Shown piece after piece: positions 33,826-47,264 of a stretch of DNA of 64,000 bases (positions are counted from its first letter, which is position 1; each line of letters opens with the position of its first letter). A program made the position numbers and the translations under genes. The notes under the pieces are model-generated. The model saw nothing but the letters and a program-made list of their open reading frames with translations, was not told the DNA's origin and made no database searches. The DNA comes from Druceiella hillmani (lineage: Eukaryota > Arthropoda > Insecta > Lepidoptera > Hepialidae). The stretch is taken from the NCBI GenBank assembly GCA_039881145.1, contig JAYKKI010000013.1, positions 41,993,501 through 42,057,500 of the forward strand, given 5' to 3'.

Positions 33826-35355
33826 TTTAGCTCTAGGGTTGTAAAAATTCCTTTAGCTCTAGGGTTGTAAAAAAATTACCATATTCATGAAGGTGTATGT
33901 GTAATGTATACAGTATCTCGTTTTACCGAAATATTTATATTTACGAGTGGCGTTTTCTAATGTGTACAGTTGGGTAGTTACATAAATAACAACACATAAA
34001 ATTATTGTTAATTTTCAATACACAATATATAATTATTATTTGAAGCAAACGTTTGAAAAAAGACCTTCAAAGGTATTCTCGTTTTAACCATAAAAAATGT
34101 CGGTTCATTATGCAATTAAAAATTTGTTAATTTTTCTAATAAAATTCACGTTTTAATAATGTTTTCATCTACAAGGTTATATTCTTTCACTGAAAGAAGG
34201 CCAAATGCCAATAGATTTAAAGACCTTGCGTAATGTGGCCTTTGTTGCTGTTATATCGGAATACAGCTTCTAATTGAAATTTCAGCAAATAAAAATTGAG
34301 ATAATATTTTTGGAAGTTACTTTATAATATGCCTTTTACGTGTGCCAACTTCTTTCAGGCCTTTTCCTTTATTTTTCCCCTATTTTGATAAGAAAATTTA
34401 TTTTCTTTTAATTTTGTCTGTTATCATCAATACGAAGTTAAACACCCTTTAGAGATAAGTGAAAACAATTAAATAGCCATTTCTTGTATGTATTTAGCCT
34501 TTTTTTTAAATTACCAGAATTTAAATATACTGAAAATTGTTTAAGTTTTGGCTATGTGGTATTTCGGTTACGAAACACTTTTATCTATAAATTGGGAACG
34601 ATTTATTAAAAAAATACATAAAATAATATTATAAAAAGGTATGTAATTAGTAAAAATATCTATATATTACATAATACCATAAACAATTATTGCATAAGAA
34701 AGTTAATTGACTTTAATTGACACGTTTAAGTGTGTTTGCCATTTTAAGTGCAAAAAAGGATTAAATTTCAAAATGGCCCCCATATTTGTTTAGGTAACAT
34801 ATCTAAAAACTTTAAATAGTATTATTTTTCATAATAATGATATTATGTCAATTAATATGAACAAATACTTAATAGTAGAATGTAGTGAAAAAAAATGTTA
34901 GTTTTGTTTTTAATTTAATAATCCGCGAAAAACGGGTTATAAAATAGATAAGAAAAAAATATGATTTACAAATCATATCTCCTCAAAATTCTTAAATAAT
35001 ATCATATCATAATTATTATCAATAAATTATTTGTACATATTTATAGATATTAAAGGAAAATCTTGAAAATTTTGTGCACTTTTTTGATATTTTTTTCTGT
35101 AAACAATTTTTTTAGTTATTTCTAAAATTTGACTCACTGTAAAGTGTTACAAAATGATTTCATGAATTTTATTTTTGTATTTGCACATAACTTAGTATAT
35201 AAGGTAGTTATATTTAGAACTAACCGCTTTATATATTATAAATATTATTCTAGAATAATTATACTTTGAAATTAGCATATCACTAGTAAGATTTAATTAC
35301 TGTTAACATTAGAACATGGAACGAAGTTAAAAACGTTATGTTTTGACAGTTAATT
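33826..35355. other. AT-rich intergenic DNA, nothing recognised
   Basis: A short duplication (TTTAGCTCTAGGGTTGTAAAAA) lies at about 33825-33873. Otherwise no feature. Confidence 0.4.
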
Positions 35356-35357
<2 letters not shown>

Positions 35358-35419
<62 letters not shown>

Positions 35420-35444
35420 CATATATTTATATATATATATATAT
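35358..35444. repeat. (AT)n microsatellite
   Basis: AT runs with a few AC/TT interruptions. Confidence 0.95.
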
Positions 35445-36737
35445 TTTTTTTTAATAGTTTGAATTAAGTTTTGTCGTTATTTGCTGTTAACGTACTACGC
35501 AAAACGTTTGTGTTGGTTTTGTTTGCAAGTTTGGAGTTTATGTGTGCCATGCACAACATTTTGTGTGATATATGTATTATAAATGTATTTTATATTAATG
35601 CTAATATTTTCCACGTATTTAACATTTCCTAAAGGTGATTCCTGTCTGTCTGTCTGTGTGTCACAGGAATTTATATAAGGTGGAGAAGAGATGGAACGAA
35701 GAAATGGACCAAAGTATGGAAGAAAGTACTTCCTCCTATATTGCTAATATATTATCGCAATATTTTATTATTTTTCCCAAAATTGTTGGTGTCATGTCGT
35801 TGGCGATTTTGTAAAATATAGAAAAATTTAGAAGAGCCCGTTAAATGCTAGTAGATAAAAAAATATAATGTAAAAAAAATCTGCACTTGTTAAGATATTT
35901 CTTTTCAGGTGATCTGTTGAACCTTCTTGATCGCTTATAATTTTCTTGACCCCGAGTTTGTCATTGACATATATGTATACAAAAAAAAATCGGTTTTTAC
36001 CACAACCGATTTGAAAAAAATGGTTAGGTATCAATTGTTTTGATTAAAAACAAAATTCAAACCGGATAATTTCAGAAATTATCCGGTGTAAATTCAGTAG
36101 TAACATTTTGTCAAGTTGATATTGAGAACAGATGATTAAACTTCACGGAAACGACATATTTCTATAATGTTATGGTTTATCGAATTCACAGAGTGTGTAC
36201 CTACGTAAATACATGCAAACAAACTGTCAATTGTTACCTTTTTGATCGATAGAAGTGAAAGAGTAGGAGATACTGCCAAATATTGTTCCTGTCTCATTTA
36301 ATGAAGCCAACAGAAAGTTTAAATTCGTCACAATGCTCTAAATGCATATGACCAACAAAGACATCCAAACTGGGTTCAGGCCTGGCGGTGTAAGTTCAAA
36401 TTTAACTTAGAAATATATTTATTGGCATTTTTCTAACTTCAAATTTCTGAATTCGATCTAGCATTAAGAATGTGTATTTAAATACATTCCCCATAATGCC
36501 AACCCGTTTCTGACATTTATGTAAAGAAAAGGAATAGAAAGCACTCTCTATGCGGGAACCAAAAAATTGGGGAAAGAAGTCCATTTTTGCGAAAATGTAA
36601 ATATAAAGAAACAAGAATAATCAATCGGTTTCTGAAACTGTCACAAACTTCAACCGGTTTCTATCCTAGGTTATCCATTTGGAAGCAGGCTTAAAGTTTA
36701 TATTCTGCAAATCCTTTTCATTGTGAACAGTAGCCAC
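35445..36737. other. Intergenic DNA with one small hairpin
   Basis: 36059-36091 holds ACCGGATAATTTC / GAAATTATCCGGT around a 1-base centre. No gene recognised. Confidence 0.45.
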
Positions 36738-37120
36738 TTTCTGTGGCTGCAAAATTAGAATGTTAGTATTTTTAAATTTCATCCTATTGTTCATAAATAA
36801 TTCAGTACGTAACACTTTAACGCACATATGCGCCACACACGGTCATGACTGTCAGTCAGACTTACTGACAGTTGAAAACGTATTTCTGTTTCTCATTAAC
36901 AGTCAGTTGAGCCTGAACAAGGCCCTACTTTACCGATCGCGCCTTATTGTACGGTCCAATTGCTAAAGAATCCATAGAAAATAGGTTTTTAAATATTAGT
37001 AAATCCGACTGAGAGTCCTGACCGTGTGTAGTACATACGGGAGTTAATGCGGAACAGGTACATTTATGTACCGCGTAGTTGGCGTGGTCAAATGTAAATT
37101 TCCAATGATATATATTTCCG
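36738..37120. mobile_element. TIR element family F, copy 1
   Basis: Arms around ACACACGGTCATGACTGTCA (from 36834) and the complement of GAGAGTCCTGACCGTGTGT (ending near 37029) are inverted, extending outward into CGCACATATG / CATACGGGAG. The outer sequences (GCAAAATTAGAATGTTAGT before, CATTTATGTACCGCG after) are repeated in the adjacent second copy. No transposase. Confidence 0.75.
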
Positions 37121-37127
37121 TGCAAAA

Positions 37128-37740
37128 TTAGAATGGGTGCAAAATCAGAATGTTAGTTTGTTTAAATGTCATCCTATTGATAATAAATAATTCAGTACGT
37201 AACACTTTAACGCCCATATGCACCACACACGGTCAAGGCTATTCCCAATCCGTCCACCCGGGTTGTCTCGGGGCCCCTCCTGGGACCCGTAACGACCCAC
37301 CTCGTACAAAAGAGGGAACCCTCGAAAGTCCCCTAATAGTGTCCCGTATCTACAATCTCAGCGCTTCCACCCAACATGGGTAAAGTCTGTCCCTACTCAA
37401 TGAATCATTTAGTATCTCCATCTTTTCGAGAACGCATTTAGCGAACACTCTAAACACGGTCAGGACTGTCAGTCGGATTTACCGACAGTTAAAAAACGTA
37501 TTTCTGTTTCTCATTAACTGTCAGTCGAGCCGGAATAAGACTCTACTTTACCGTGCACGGTCCAATTGCTAAAGAATCCATACAAAATAGGTTTTTAGGT
37601 ATCAGTAAATCCGACTGAGAGTCCTGACTGCGTGTGGTGTATACGGGCGTTAATGCGGAATAGGCACATTTATGTACCGCGTGGTTGGCGTGGTCAAACA
37701 CCAGGTGGTTCCAGGAATATATATTTCCGTATATTTATAG
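37128..37740. mobile_element. TIR element family F, copy 2, interrupted
   Basis: Same outer sequence, arms and interior as copy 1 in direct tandem orientation, but split by a 218-bp insertion at 37236-37453. Confidence 0.75.
37236..37453. mobile_element. 218-bp GC-rich insertion with 9-bp target duplication
   Basis: The 9-mer ACACGGTCA occurs immediately before (37227-37235) and after (37454-37462) this segment. Copy 1 has the uninterrupted sequence, so the insertion is directly visible. Contents (CCGTCCACCCGGGTTGTCTC and onward) are far more GC-rich than the surroundings. Ends show no clear inverted repeats. Origin unknown. Confidence 0.7.
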
Positions 37741-37778
37741 ATCGGCTGGAATGACAGCTATCCTTAAACTTAGATTAC

Positions 37779-38108
37779 TGTCCCAATGTAACTTAAATGA
37801 TAATTACTGTTTATGTTTTAATGAGGATAACGTTTATCTCTTAGAGGCTGGGCCTGGTGAGGAGACTATAACATCATTTGACGCGTATACGGTTTTCTAC
37901 GCTAAGAATTTCAGAAAATGCCCTGTTTTTCTGAAGTCCTTAGCGTAGAAAACCATACACGTGTAAAGTGATGTTCATTTGTTAATGATGAATGAAGACA
38001 TGGCAGGCGTTGTTATAGTTTCCCTACCTGGGCGAGCCTCTAAGAGACAAACGGTATCATTATTAAAATATATACAATACTTACCATCTAAGTTACATTA
38101 TGTAACAC
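37779..38108. repeat. Large imperfect palindrome, arms about 150 bp
   Basis: The left arm includes CTCTTAGAGGCTGGGCC and GGTTTTCTACGCTAAG. The right arm includes CTTAGCGTAGAAAACC, ACCTGGGCGAGCCTCTAAGAG and, furthest out, ATCTAAGTTACATTATG matching CAATGTAACTTAAAT on the left. The short centre is near 37920. Open frames of 87 and 122 codons over it are not supported as genes. Confidence 0.88.
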
Positions 38109-41100
38109 AAACAAATTACTGTTTGGATTTAAGAAAGAAATATTTTTTTTGTCTCGATTTGTCCTGTTATATCTGCATTTTCTCGACTTTTTCACGATCT
38201 GTATATGATGTCATGAGGAAAAGTCTGGCAACACATGGTATGTTAGTGTACTTTAGCAAAAGTGAAATTCTTACTGTTTTTCGTGTCTTAAACCCAAAAA
38301 ATAATCGTATACCTTTTGTATTTAATAATTATAAAACTCGCTCATAAATGAATTTAGAAAAAATTGGGTCCTTAAAATATTTTTGCAATCGGTAACCGGT
38401 TGCCTTACCTGTGTCATTTCACGCAATTTTATAGTTGTTTCTAGTTTTTTAGGTTTTCTGTGTTGTTATGTCGATTTTTATCAAATAAATCATGAGCGGT
38501 TTTCGTAAATATTCAAAACAAGGTTCTTTGTAAGTTATCTTCGAATTAAATAAAGAAAAACAAGGAAAAAATCATTTTCGCCAAAATACACTTGTTTCCC
38601 CAATGGGTTGGTTTCCGCATTGAGAGTGCATCGTGGTTAGTTAAATCTATGTGTTGATACCTCTGTTAACCTCGGCAATTTGATTGATCCTGAAGCTTAG
38701 AATATAAAGTAATCCAGAAGGCGCACACGCACAAATCTCTTCGCGGTCGCGGTGAAGCCAGAAATCGTGGTGGGGGCACCGCACTCCGCCTACTAGCGCC
38801 CTGCCCCAACGCGCACGGTGTTACCAGCAGAATACATTTACCCACCAACTTCAGGAAATAGACGCATATAAATATATTTGCTTGCGGCAGTACAATTCAT
38901 ATTTGCATGATTTAGATGTCATGGCTTGGCTTATATGAAGTATTATTAAGGCCGCCATGTTAAATTTCTAAAATGTTTATTCTGACCACAACCAATGGCC
39001 AAAGTATTTAGATTAGAATTTTTTTTTAAACTTTGTCACATTTTACCATTTTATTCATCATTTAACACTTTTAATGTAAAAAGAAAACAATTAGCTTAGT
39101 GTCTTAAAGTTAAAAGAGATGTGACAAAGCCCATAATAAAAGTTTGAAAATATTCGATCTCAGACTAAAGAAATTAAAAATAGGACGAAACAATTATTTA
39201 TATTAATTAGCATTCAATGTCGTGATAAAATTTCTTTATATTTTAAACAAAATCAGTTTGCATTTTTCAAGAAATTAAAGAAGACGGCGGAAATGAATGA
39301 ATGTAACATGTGTTTCTTGCCGTAAATCCCGATTTTTTTACAAATAAAATTTCACATTTTTCAGTATCCAGCAATTAAGACGTTTTAATTTGGGTAAACA
39401 ATTTTTTAGAGGTGACAACACCAATAAAAATGGCGCGCTTTTGTTAATAATAATCTACTTCGATATTTTAAAATTGCGTAGTTAATTGAAAATGAAATTA
39501 AGTAATAGATTTTACGTATGAAAAGTAATCCCCATTTGTTTTTTTTTGCAGTCCAGTGATATTTTTGCAGATTGGAATAGCACAAGTCGGCATTTTAAGC
39601 TATATTGTCACGTAACCTTTCAGAACTGTGTCTTGAATTGCACTGACAGCCGCGTTTTGATACTACGCATTTTATGTGTAGTTTTTTGGACACACTATCC
39701 CGCGTATTCTCGCCTTCTGGAGTACTCATTATTCTAAGTCCTGAAGTAAACAAATGTAAATCGCAAACTGTGTAATAAAGGATAAGTTGTAAACAACGCG
39801 CTCTTAGCTAATACGCAGTTACTACGTAGTGCACTGTCAGCTAAAGCGCTGGGCGTTTAGCTAGTGTAACCAAAAACAATAGCCGTGGCTTGCCGTCTGA
39901 TCAGATGGATTTTTTTGGAATGTAACTTTTATAGGCGTGTCATTTACGATAAAATGAATGCAAAATTAATCAAAGCGATATACTACGCGACGCACCTAAC
40001 ACCTTATCCAGCCTAAATAGCGAACAGTGCAGAAAGGAAAAAAAATTGTATAAATAACTCAGCGTTTTTATTAAGTTTTTTTTAATAATTATGATTGAGA
40101 AATATATTGAAAAATAACTTATTTCTCCCTAATTCCTCCCTTGATTTGGCCGTTTAGCCAAATCAAAAAAATATTTCAGAATGTTTTTTCTTATATTTTT
40201 TAAAGGAATCACAAAAAAAAAATTGGGCAAACTAACCGACATTCATTATATTATATTTATTATTAAAAGGATCGTAACTTTCGTGCTGTATTTGAAGCTG
40301 AAACTGGGTACAGAAGTATATCAGGCGATGAGCCCATATCGAAGTGAAGTACGCAAAACAAATGCTAGAGTTTTATGCGGATTCTTCTAATGATAATTTT
40401 TGACGTACGGTTTCCGTACATTTTTCTTTATTTAGAAATATTTGAGGGGAGGATCTAAACATTTTCATGACTGCAATTTCCCGTGCAATTAGGGTGTAAA
40501 ATATTCAAATGAAACAATAATTTTTCGTAGGGTTTTAAAAGACCTGTGAAATCTACGCCCCGCAACTTGGTTGAGAATTAACCATTTCAACCTAGAAGGA
40601 GCTACTTTATATGCTAACAAATTCAAAAGCAACATGGGCTTAGATATAGAATATGTTACGATAGTCAATGACAAAGCAGACGGGCAAAAGTTCACACAGC
40701 GTTGCGTCTATGTGTCAAAAGATAATGTAATAAAATATGGCTCTTAAACATTTTATGTAAATCGTAAGTCAGACAAACGAGCAGTCTTGTACTTTTCTTA
40801 TTATTTTTCATAAGAGTTTATAAATGCCATTTTTACGGAGCTCTTTGAACTGGCGTGATAAACAAAATGCAGATTATATCTCGTTAAATGCAGAGATGTG
40901 ACATTTCAATACACGAAACTCATAGCTTGAGTGAAAATATAAAAAAAATTAGGACGCTGTGACAAACTGACAGACAGAATGAGGTATAAGAATAGAATAA
41001 TTTTTCACTGCAAACTGAAGACTAAAAACAAAGATATTATCTTTGTTTTATTTTAATTTCTACTTTTAAATTAGTTCATAGCAATTTAATTTCTTTAGAG

Positions 41101-42970
41101 AAGTATCGGTTTTTAAACCTATTTTCATAATTAAGGAGACATATGATATTTTAACAGCATCCCTTTAAAATAAGTGCTTTTGTATATGTATATATTTTAA
41201 TTTCAAATTCTTGAAATATTAAATTTATATAATATATATTACAATATATATAGTTACGTAATATTCCATCTACAATTATACATTTTATACATAACGCCAT
41301 ACAATTTGTCTTCCAATGTTTTATCAAATGATAATATATAAATTTTATTAACAATATAGCATATTTATATAAAACGATGCATATTTCTAAATATATAATA
41401 ATTACATAAACTTTTATGATCTCAATTCATTGTTTTTTTTTCTATTTTAATTAATTTTATGACAATTAAATAGTTCAACTATGTTGTTTATGCGATATTA
41501 ATTAATATAAAAGTATGAAATATTTTATAATTATTAATTTAGATTAATATTATTATTTTAGATTAATAAATCATTATTAAGGATAAAAGTAAAAAAATAT
41601 TTAAGATGCAGCAGAAAGATTTTAAAATTAGTATCTAAAACTGTAGACACCAAAAAAGTACCTCTATTTAAAATTATATTAAAATCCAATTAGTTATGTA
41701 GCGAATTGTGTGTGAGTATAATTTGTTTGTTTTTTTGCAAGGATGAGTAAAAAAACGTGTGTTTATATATAAGTAGCACCAACATATTTGCACACCCACT
41801 CAAACTTGTTACAACTCATTACTATGAAGTATATGATAATATCAAACTTTCTGAAAATTATTTCAAAATTTCAAAAATGTGTGCCTAATAGTTGTGTTAA
41901 AGCTATAAGCAAAAAAAAATTAACATGCAAACTTGTCTAAAAGTTCTGAAAAAAAACCGTGCCTAATAGTTCCATTAAAGTTATAATTTCTTAAGCAATT
42001 GTGCTGTCATCTAACGGCCGTGACATGAGTGCGCATAGCTTTAAAATGACATTTCTGCAATTTTGTCTATGGTCTATGCAAACAAAATGGCGTAATGACG
42101 CCACCGTTACGTCAAACAGTGGTGCCGCCATTTGCGTGACGGGTCATTGCAGTGACAAATAGTTCGATAACATTTTTGCTAATAAAGGTTTGGGTATTTC
42201 ATCAATAATATTAATAAAGACGTGTTTTGTTGTAGAGAATATGAAGAAATTTTAATTAATGCTTTAAAATTGTCAAATACTGTTTTCAACTTGTAAATAG
42301 CTAATGGCGAAATATGTAAAAGTACTTGTAACAAATGAAGCAAAATAAAACAGGCTATGTAATTAATGTAACGTAATTTAATTCTCAAACAGAGATAAAG
42401 ATATGAATTTATTTTAGTGAAAGTGAAAGTTTTCCAATTTTTTTTGTTTACTCGGACGAAAATCTTAAATAAATAAGGGGTACCGGTGTTTTAGCCGCCG
42501 CTCATTAGGTTTAGTGAAAACATCGATTTAAAAAATGAAACAAAACGGCTGTCAGTTCGCTGTCAAATATCAATTTTATAACCTCACTTTACGTAATCGT
42601 CTTTGCTTATTTAAAATGTCGATTTATTGTTTTTTTTATATATAAGTTCGTGTTTATAATGTGTATTCAGCGTTTGGTGTTACAATGAATGTCAAATCGA
42701 CAAAATTTTACGAAATAGTTCATTGCAAAAATGTACTTTGTATGAGAAAGATTTTCCAATAATTTTACTAATATTTTAGATATATATATTTCGTTTTAAT
42801 GTACATTCTTTCATTTAATAACAAAAAAAAAACAGTAAAATTCTTACTTTGGCTAAAGTAAATTTGTTTAGACTTTTAAGTTATAACCCAGTAGTCTCAA
42901 ATATATATGGAAAACGCGTTGTCGAACAATGACGTTATATTAAAGAGCCATTTCAATGGCGGTTCATAAG
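38109..42970. other. Long AT-rich intergenic stretch, no gene recognised
   Basis: Contains a GC-rich patch at 38710-38835 without recognised coding similarity and a patch at 42005-42160 with several GACGCC/GTGACGGG-like pieces. No splice-supported exon or repeat boundary was found. Confidence 0.4.
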
Positions 42971-43679
42971 CAGGGTTGCCATATGTAAAATCACTTTCTC
43001 CGGGACATTTTTATTTTACTACTATTTCTATAAATATCAATGATTTAAGAAAAAAAAATAGTTTGAGCCAACAAAAGGTTTTTTTAATCCAAAAAATATT
43101 CAGATTAAGAAAAATAAATAAAAAGTTGTTTTCTTTTGTTAAAATACAAAGTAAACTTTTTAATAAAGTTTATTGACTTATTAAATAATTATAAGTAATT
43201 TAATATAAAAACAGTCGTTACGTTAATCACATTTATCCAAATTACTAGAAGCTAATACTAATATTTGGCAAAAGAAATTTATCCTGCCTCCTTTTCGTAG
43301 ATTGACAATGACAATAATATTTAATTTATTATGTTCATGTTTTGATTTGGTTATTTTAATAAATTGAAGTTGAATTCTAACTCTTCGCAATTTATTTAAA
43401 TTTAAATTTATGTCTTGATTCGATCCGTAGTCATGCGTATTTCCATATATGCGTATTTCCGTTATGCGTAGCATAATACCGGTCTATCCATTGATCAATC
43501 TGGCAAAATGTAATGCAGATATGGCATGTATAGATTCACGAAAAATGCCAATAAAGACAGTTTTAAAGCATTAACATAATTTTTTATATTTCCGAGACAA
43601 ATTTATTACATTCTTGGACACGGGAGAATATCATAAATTCCGGGACAATTCCGGAAATCCCGGACATCTGGCAACCCTA
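42971..43679. mobile_element. Non-autonomous hAT element, 709 bp
   Basis: Left end CAGGGTTGCCATATGT; the right end, reverse complemented, is TAGGGTTGCCAGATGT, followed on both sides by CCGGGA-rich sequence. CAGGGTTGCCA is a frequent insect hAT terminus. The flanking 8-mers are TTCATAAG (42963-42970) and TTCATTAG (43680-43687), a 7/8 match expected for an aged 8-bp duplication. The AT-rich interior encodes no recognisable transposase. Confidence 0.88.
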
Positions 43680-43687
43680 TTCATTAG

Positions 43688-45192
43688 TGATTCCCTATGG
43701 CAACACTATTCAAAGTTGTCTTCATTACAAGTATTTCCTTTTTATACATGCTTTATACGAGTCTATCTCTTTTATGATCCGCTTGTGAGTGTTCGCTGAA
43801 TCCAATTTTTCGTTTGCTTCGTAAATAGACCCTATTTAAATTAACGTCATTAGTTTCTGTTCTCTCTGTCACGGATTCAATAACATGTAACGTCACGGCC
43901 GCTGGATGAAGACATTAGGTAACCATAGCTTATATGGGAGAATTACTCTAATAAACAATAGATCATACATTCCAAGTGCAATGACGTTTTTGGATGTTTC
44001 GTTATACATATGCTACAAACTCCACTAGGCGTCAGAATTAAACGATCATCGAAAATTTTCAACAATTTTTGGGCTATTTTTGAATAGCTATTAACTTCGC
44101 GAGAAATCGTTTAATTTAAAGGAAAAAAAGAGTTTTGGAGCGGAAATCTTGTAGTTTTTAATGCATTTGTTTTATTGCGTTGTGTTTCTTCCATAAAATT
44201 ATTGTTTTTTAAGAAAATCTCTTAATTGTGTCTTTAAGCGTAAGTTATTTCCTTTAATTTCTTTTTTTATAAACTTTTCTAGATCATTTTAACGGAGTTA
44301 TTCGCGGTCAAGTAAAAAAAGTTAAAAAATTAAGTTTAAACCACTTATAATATGTAAATAAATCAACATACAGCCAACACAAGGAATGTTTTGAAAATCA
44401 GAAATTGCTTACTTCACGGGTCTTAAGTAGTTTTCATACAAAATATATTTGTAAATTTTTTTTCAGTCTCAATATAGGTTTTTTTTCATTTTCATATTTA
44501 CCAATAAGTGAATTTTTTAAAATAATTTAATTAACAAAGTCTACAAGGTTTTTTTAACTTCAAAGTATTCCGAATTGTTTTGCAAAACGGCCGATAGGTA
44601 GAATTTTCCTTACGTCCTACACAGTCAAATCTACAGAAAAAATAAAAAAACAAACAAATGAAGGATGACCGTTATTCTGGTGAAACCATTGCATATGGTG
44701 AAATGGCTTAATTACCATTTTATCAGTTTAAAATTGATACATTCGTTTTTGTAATTACACAATTACGAGATCAACATTGTAACGGCGCTAAAATTGTTTT
44801 TTCTTTCGTGAAAAATAATTGACTACAAGATTTCAGCTTCAAAATATGTTTTTTTTAATTTAAATTGGATGTTTTTTCTTGAATAGCAGCTATTTAAAAA
44901 TAAACCAAAATTTTCAAAAGTTTCCGAGGATCTTTTTATTTTTGCGTGTAGTGTAAAAAAAAATTTTGACGTAGTGTAAAAATCTTATGTAAAATATTAA
45001 GTACAGTGTTTGAACAGAGGTGCAATATTAAACTGCATGTTGTAAACAGTTGAAAAATGTTATTTACACCTGCCACTTTGATTGTTCTTAAATATTACAC
45101 ATATTGCATGATTATTGTATACCAATTATAAAAAGTTAAATGTAATAATATTTTAAAAGTATTTAGATTAATAATCATTAAATATGTATATA
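43688..45192. other. Intergenic DNA, nothing recognised
   Basis: No feature supported. Confidence 0.4.
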
Positions 45193-45194
45193 TA

Positions 45195-45603
45195 TACACG
45201 GTGTCCGGGAATAAATGTCGGACAAAGAAACACGTTATTCGTTGACTGAAAAATAGATAATTGTCTTTAAAATAAAATTTAAAAGATGACTAATTTTTTC
45301 AGAAAATTGAAAATAATATTCAAAATTATTTGTCATTTTTTTCACACACACGATACTTGCGCACATTATTCTGCGCCGCTCGGGGGAATAATCCGCGAAC
45401 AGCTGCGAAGACATCTAGCTGCCCGGGTAAGCACCGCGCTTCAGGCAAGTATTGGGTGTATTAAAAAGTGTTATGTGTAATATTTTTTTGCACTCAATTA
45501 GAAAAAGGGCGTGTTTTACGTTTTATTTCAACGACAATTTATTATTTTATAGCAAACGAATGGCGTCTTTTTTTGTCCGACACTTATTCCCGGACACCGT
45601 GTA
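45195..45603. mobile_element. TA-flanked MITE, family E copy 2 (well-preserved ends)
   Basis: Left terminus TACACGGTGTCCGGGAATAA; the right terminus TTATTCCCGGACACCGTGTA is its exact complement over 20 bp. Similarity continues through GTCGGACAAAGAAA-ACG. TA lies on each side. 409 bp, no transposase; homologous throughout to 18096-18474. Confidence 0.92.
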
Positions 45604-46660
45604 TAATTGCTGAAACGTGTGTTTGTTACGCAATAGTGCAATAAACTTATTAAACTAATGTAAGTTTGTAGAATCTGAAATTTGTTATAAATACTGTGGT
45701 AAAAATAATAAAACAACTATGTACTTCCAGAATTTTTTTATCTTGATGTTCATTACTTCAACCTAGCCACAAGATCTAAAGCTTCAGTTCTGTAATCTAT
45801 AATTAACTACTTAAAAAGATGGTGCAAATTAATAGGGACACCTTTTTTTCAAAATAATTTTTACACATTTGTAAAATAATATTGTTCAGTGGACGCGTTG
45901 CCAGTTTCAGATAGTTAAAACAAAGTTTTTAAAAAAATCATGGTATTGAGAAAATAAAAAAAAAATGTTTCGATATAATAAATGTAAACGTTACTAATCT
46001 ATAGTAATTAACAACCCGAAAGTAAAGATCTGACAGAGATAAAAATTCCTATTTTTTCTCTGATGCAACGCTAAAAAAAATTATCATATCAGAGTTTCCT
46101 GACAAGCACACTTGGAATATAGCTTGGTGGTGCTTGAGGGACACGCTTGGATTGATATGGGCGCAGGATTCCCATAGATAAATTTTAAATTCGGCGGGCA
46201 TAATTTTTTGGTGGAAACCAAGAAAATCGCAAAAATAGAAGATTGGTTGAAGATGATTGTTCAAAAAATTACAAGCATCGATTAGTAAAATTGTTTTTTT
46301 AGGACTTCACCAAAAACAACAATTTATTCGACGAATGTATGTAATTTTCCACGTTTACTCTTTACTATTCATAGATAACGCATAAATTTTCCCTAAATAA
46401 AAACTTTACTATGGATAATCATGTATGTAATATGACAAATTAATTAATATAATTATAGGAATAATATAATATGTATTTATATACAGTTATGTATTAAACC
46501 GAAAATATACAAAATCGTCATGAGTATTTGTCTATAAAGCTGGATTATATTATGTAGAAGAAAAAATAGCATATACCGATGTTTTATGTATTGTATAACA
46601 CAAATACATTCACTATATAAACGATTGTACTATGAAAATTAAATAAATAATAAATTAAAA
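45604..46660. other. Intergenic DNA, nothing recognised
   Basis: No feature supported. Confidence 0.4.
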
Positions 46661-46661
46661 G

Positions 46662-47010
46662 AAAAGATCCTATTTGTTTTTTTTATGATTCTGTACCCGA
46701 AGGTTCCACTATAGCCCCTAAGCTTAAATTCAATGTAAAGACCAAACTTGTTTTTTTTATGATTCTATACCCGAAGTCCTTACTATTGCAACTTATGTGA
46801 AATAAAAAATTGAAGATCGAACTTGTTTTTTATGATTGCGCATTCGTAAAGAATTGAAGATAAACGTACAAATTAAAGTGAAGATCAAAGTTTCGTACTC
46901 GAAGATCGTAGTATTGCAACTAAGTTTAAATTAAAAGTGAAGATTAAACTTGTTTTTATGATTTTGTAACCGAAAGCCCTACTATTCCTACTAGCTTTAA
47001 ATTAAAATTA
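46662..47010. repeat. Diverged tandem repeat, about 80 bp, 4 copies
   Basis: Recurring order: CTTGTTTTT-ATGATT, GTA-CCGAAG, CTA-TATTGCAACT, then AAATTAAA-GTGAAGAT. Copies are strongly diverged and of unequal length. Confidence 0.65.
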
Positions 47011-47019
47011 AAAAATTAT

Positions 47020-47215
47020 GTGTTACTTATACTTTTGTATTTTATTTTTTTTTGTCTAATGTACTTTAAAGGATTTTCGTTGTAAAATCTCTTAAAGTGT
47101 ACTGACTAAATTTTAACACCAACTGTTACGGTTGACTGGAAGAGATTGCTCATGTGGCGATAAGTCCGCCATATGTACTATGCATAAAAGGTGATAAATA
47201 AATAAATAAATAATT
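47020..47215 (+). mobile_element. LINE 3' end with (AAAT)n tail
   Basis: Includes GGAAGAGATTGCTCATGTGGCGATAAGTCCGCC and a TGTACTAT block, ending in (AAAT)n at 47193-47215, the layout of CR1/Jockey-type LINE 3' UTRs in insects. No coding part is attached. Confidence 0.55.
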
Positions 47216-47264
47216 ATGTGTATGTCCTTCTAGTAAGCCAAAGTAACAGCCAAAAATCGTAAGT

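Noticed and set aside
37685..38347. Two open frames of 87 and 122 codons
   Set aside because: They lie across the arms of a large palindrome; translations show no known domain.
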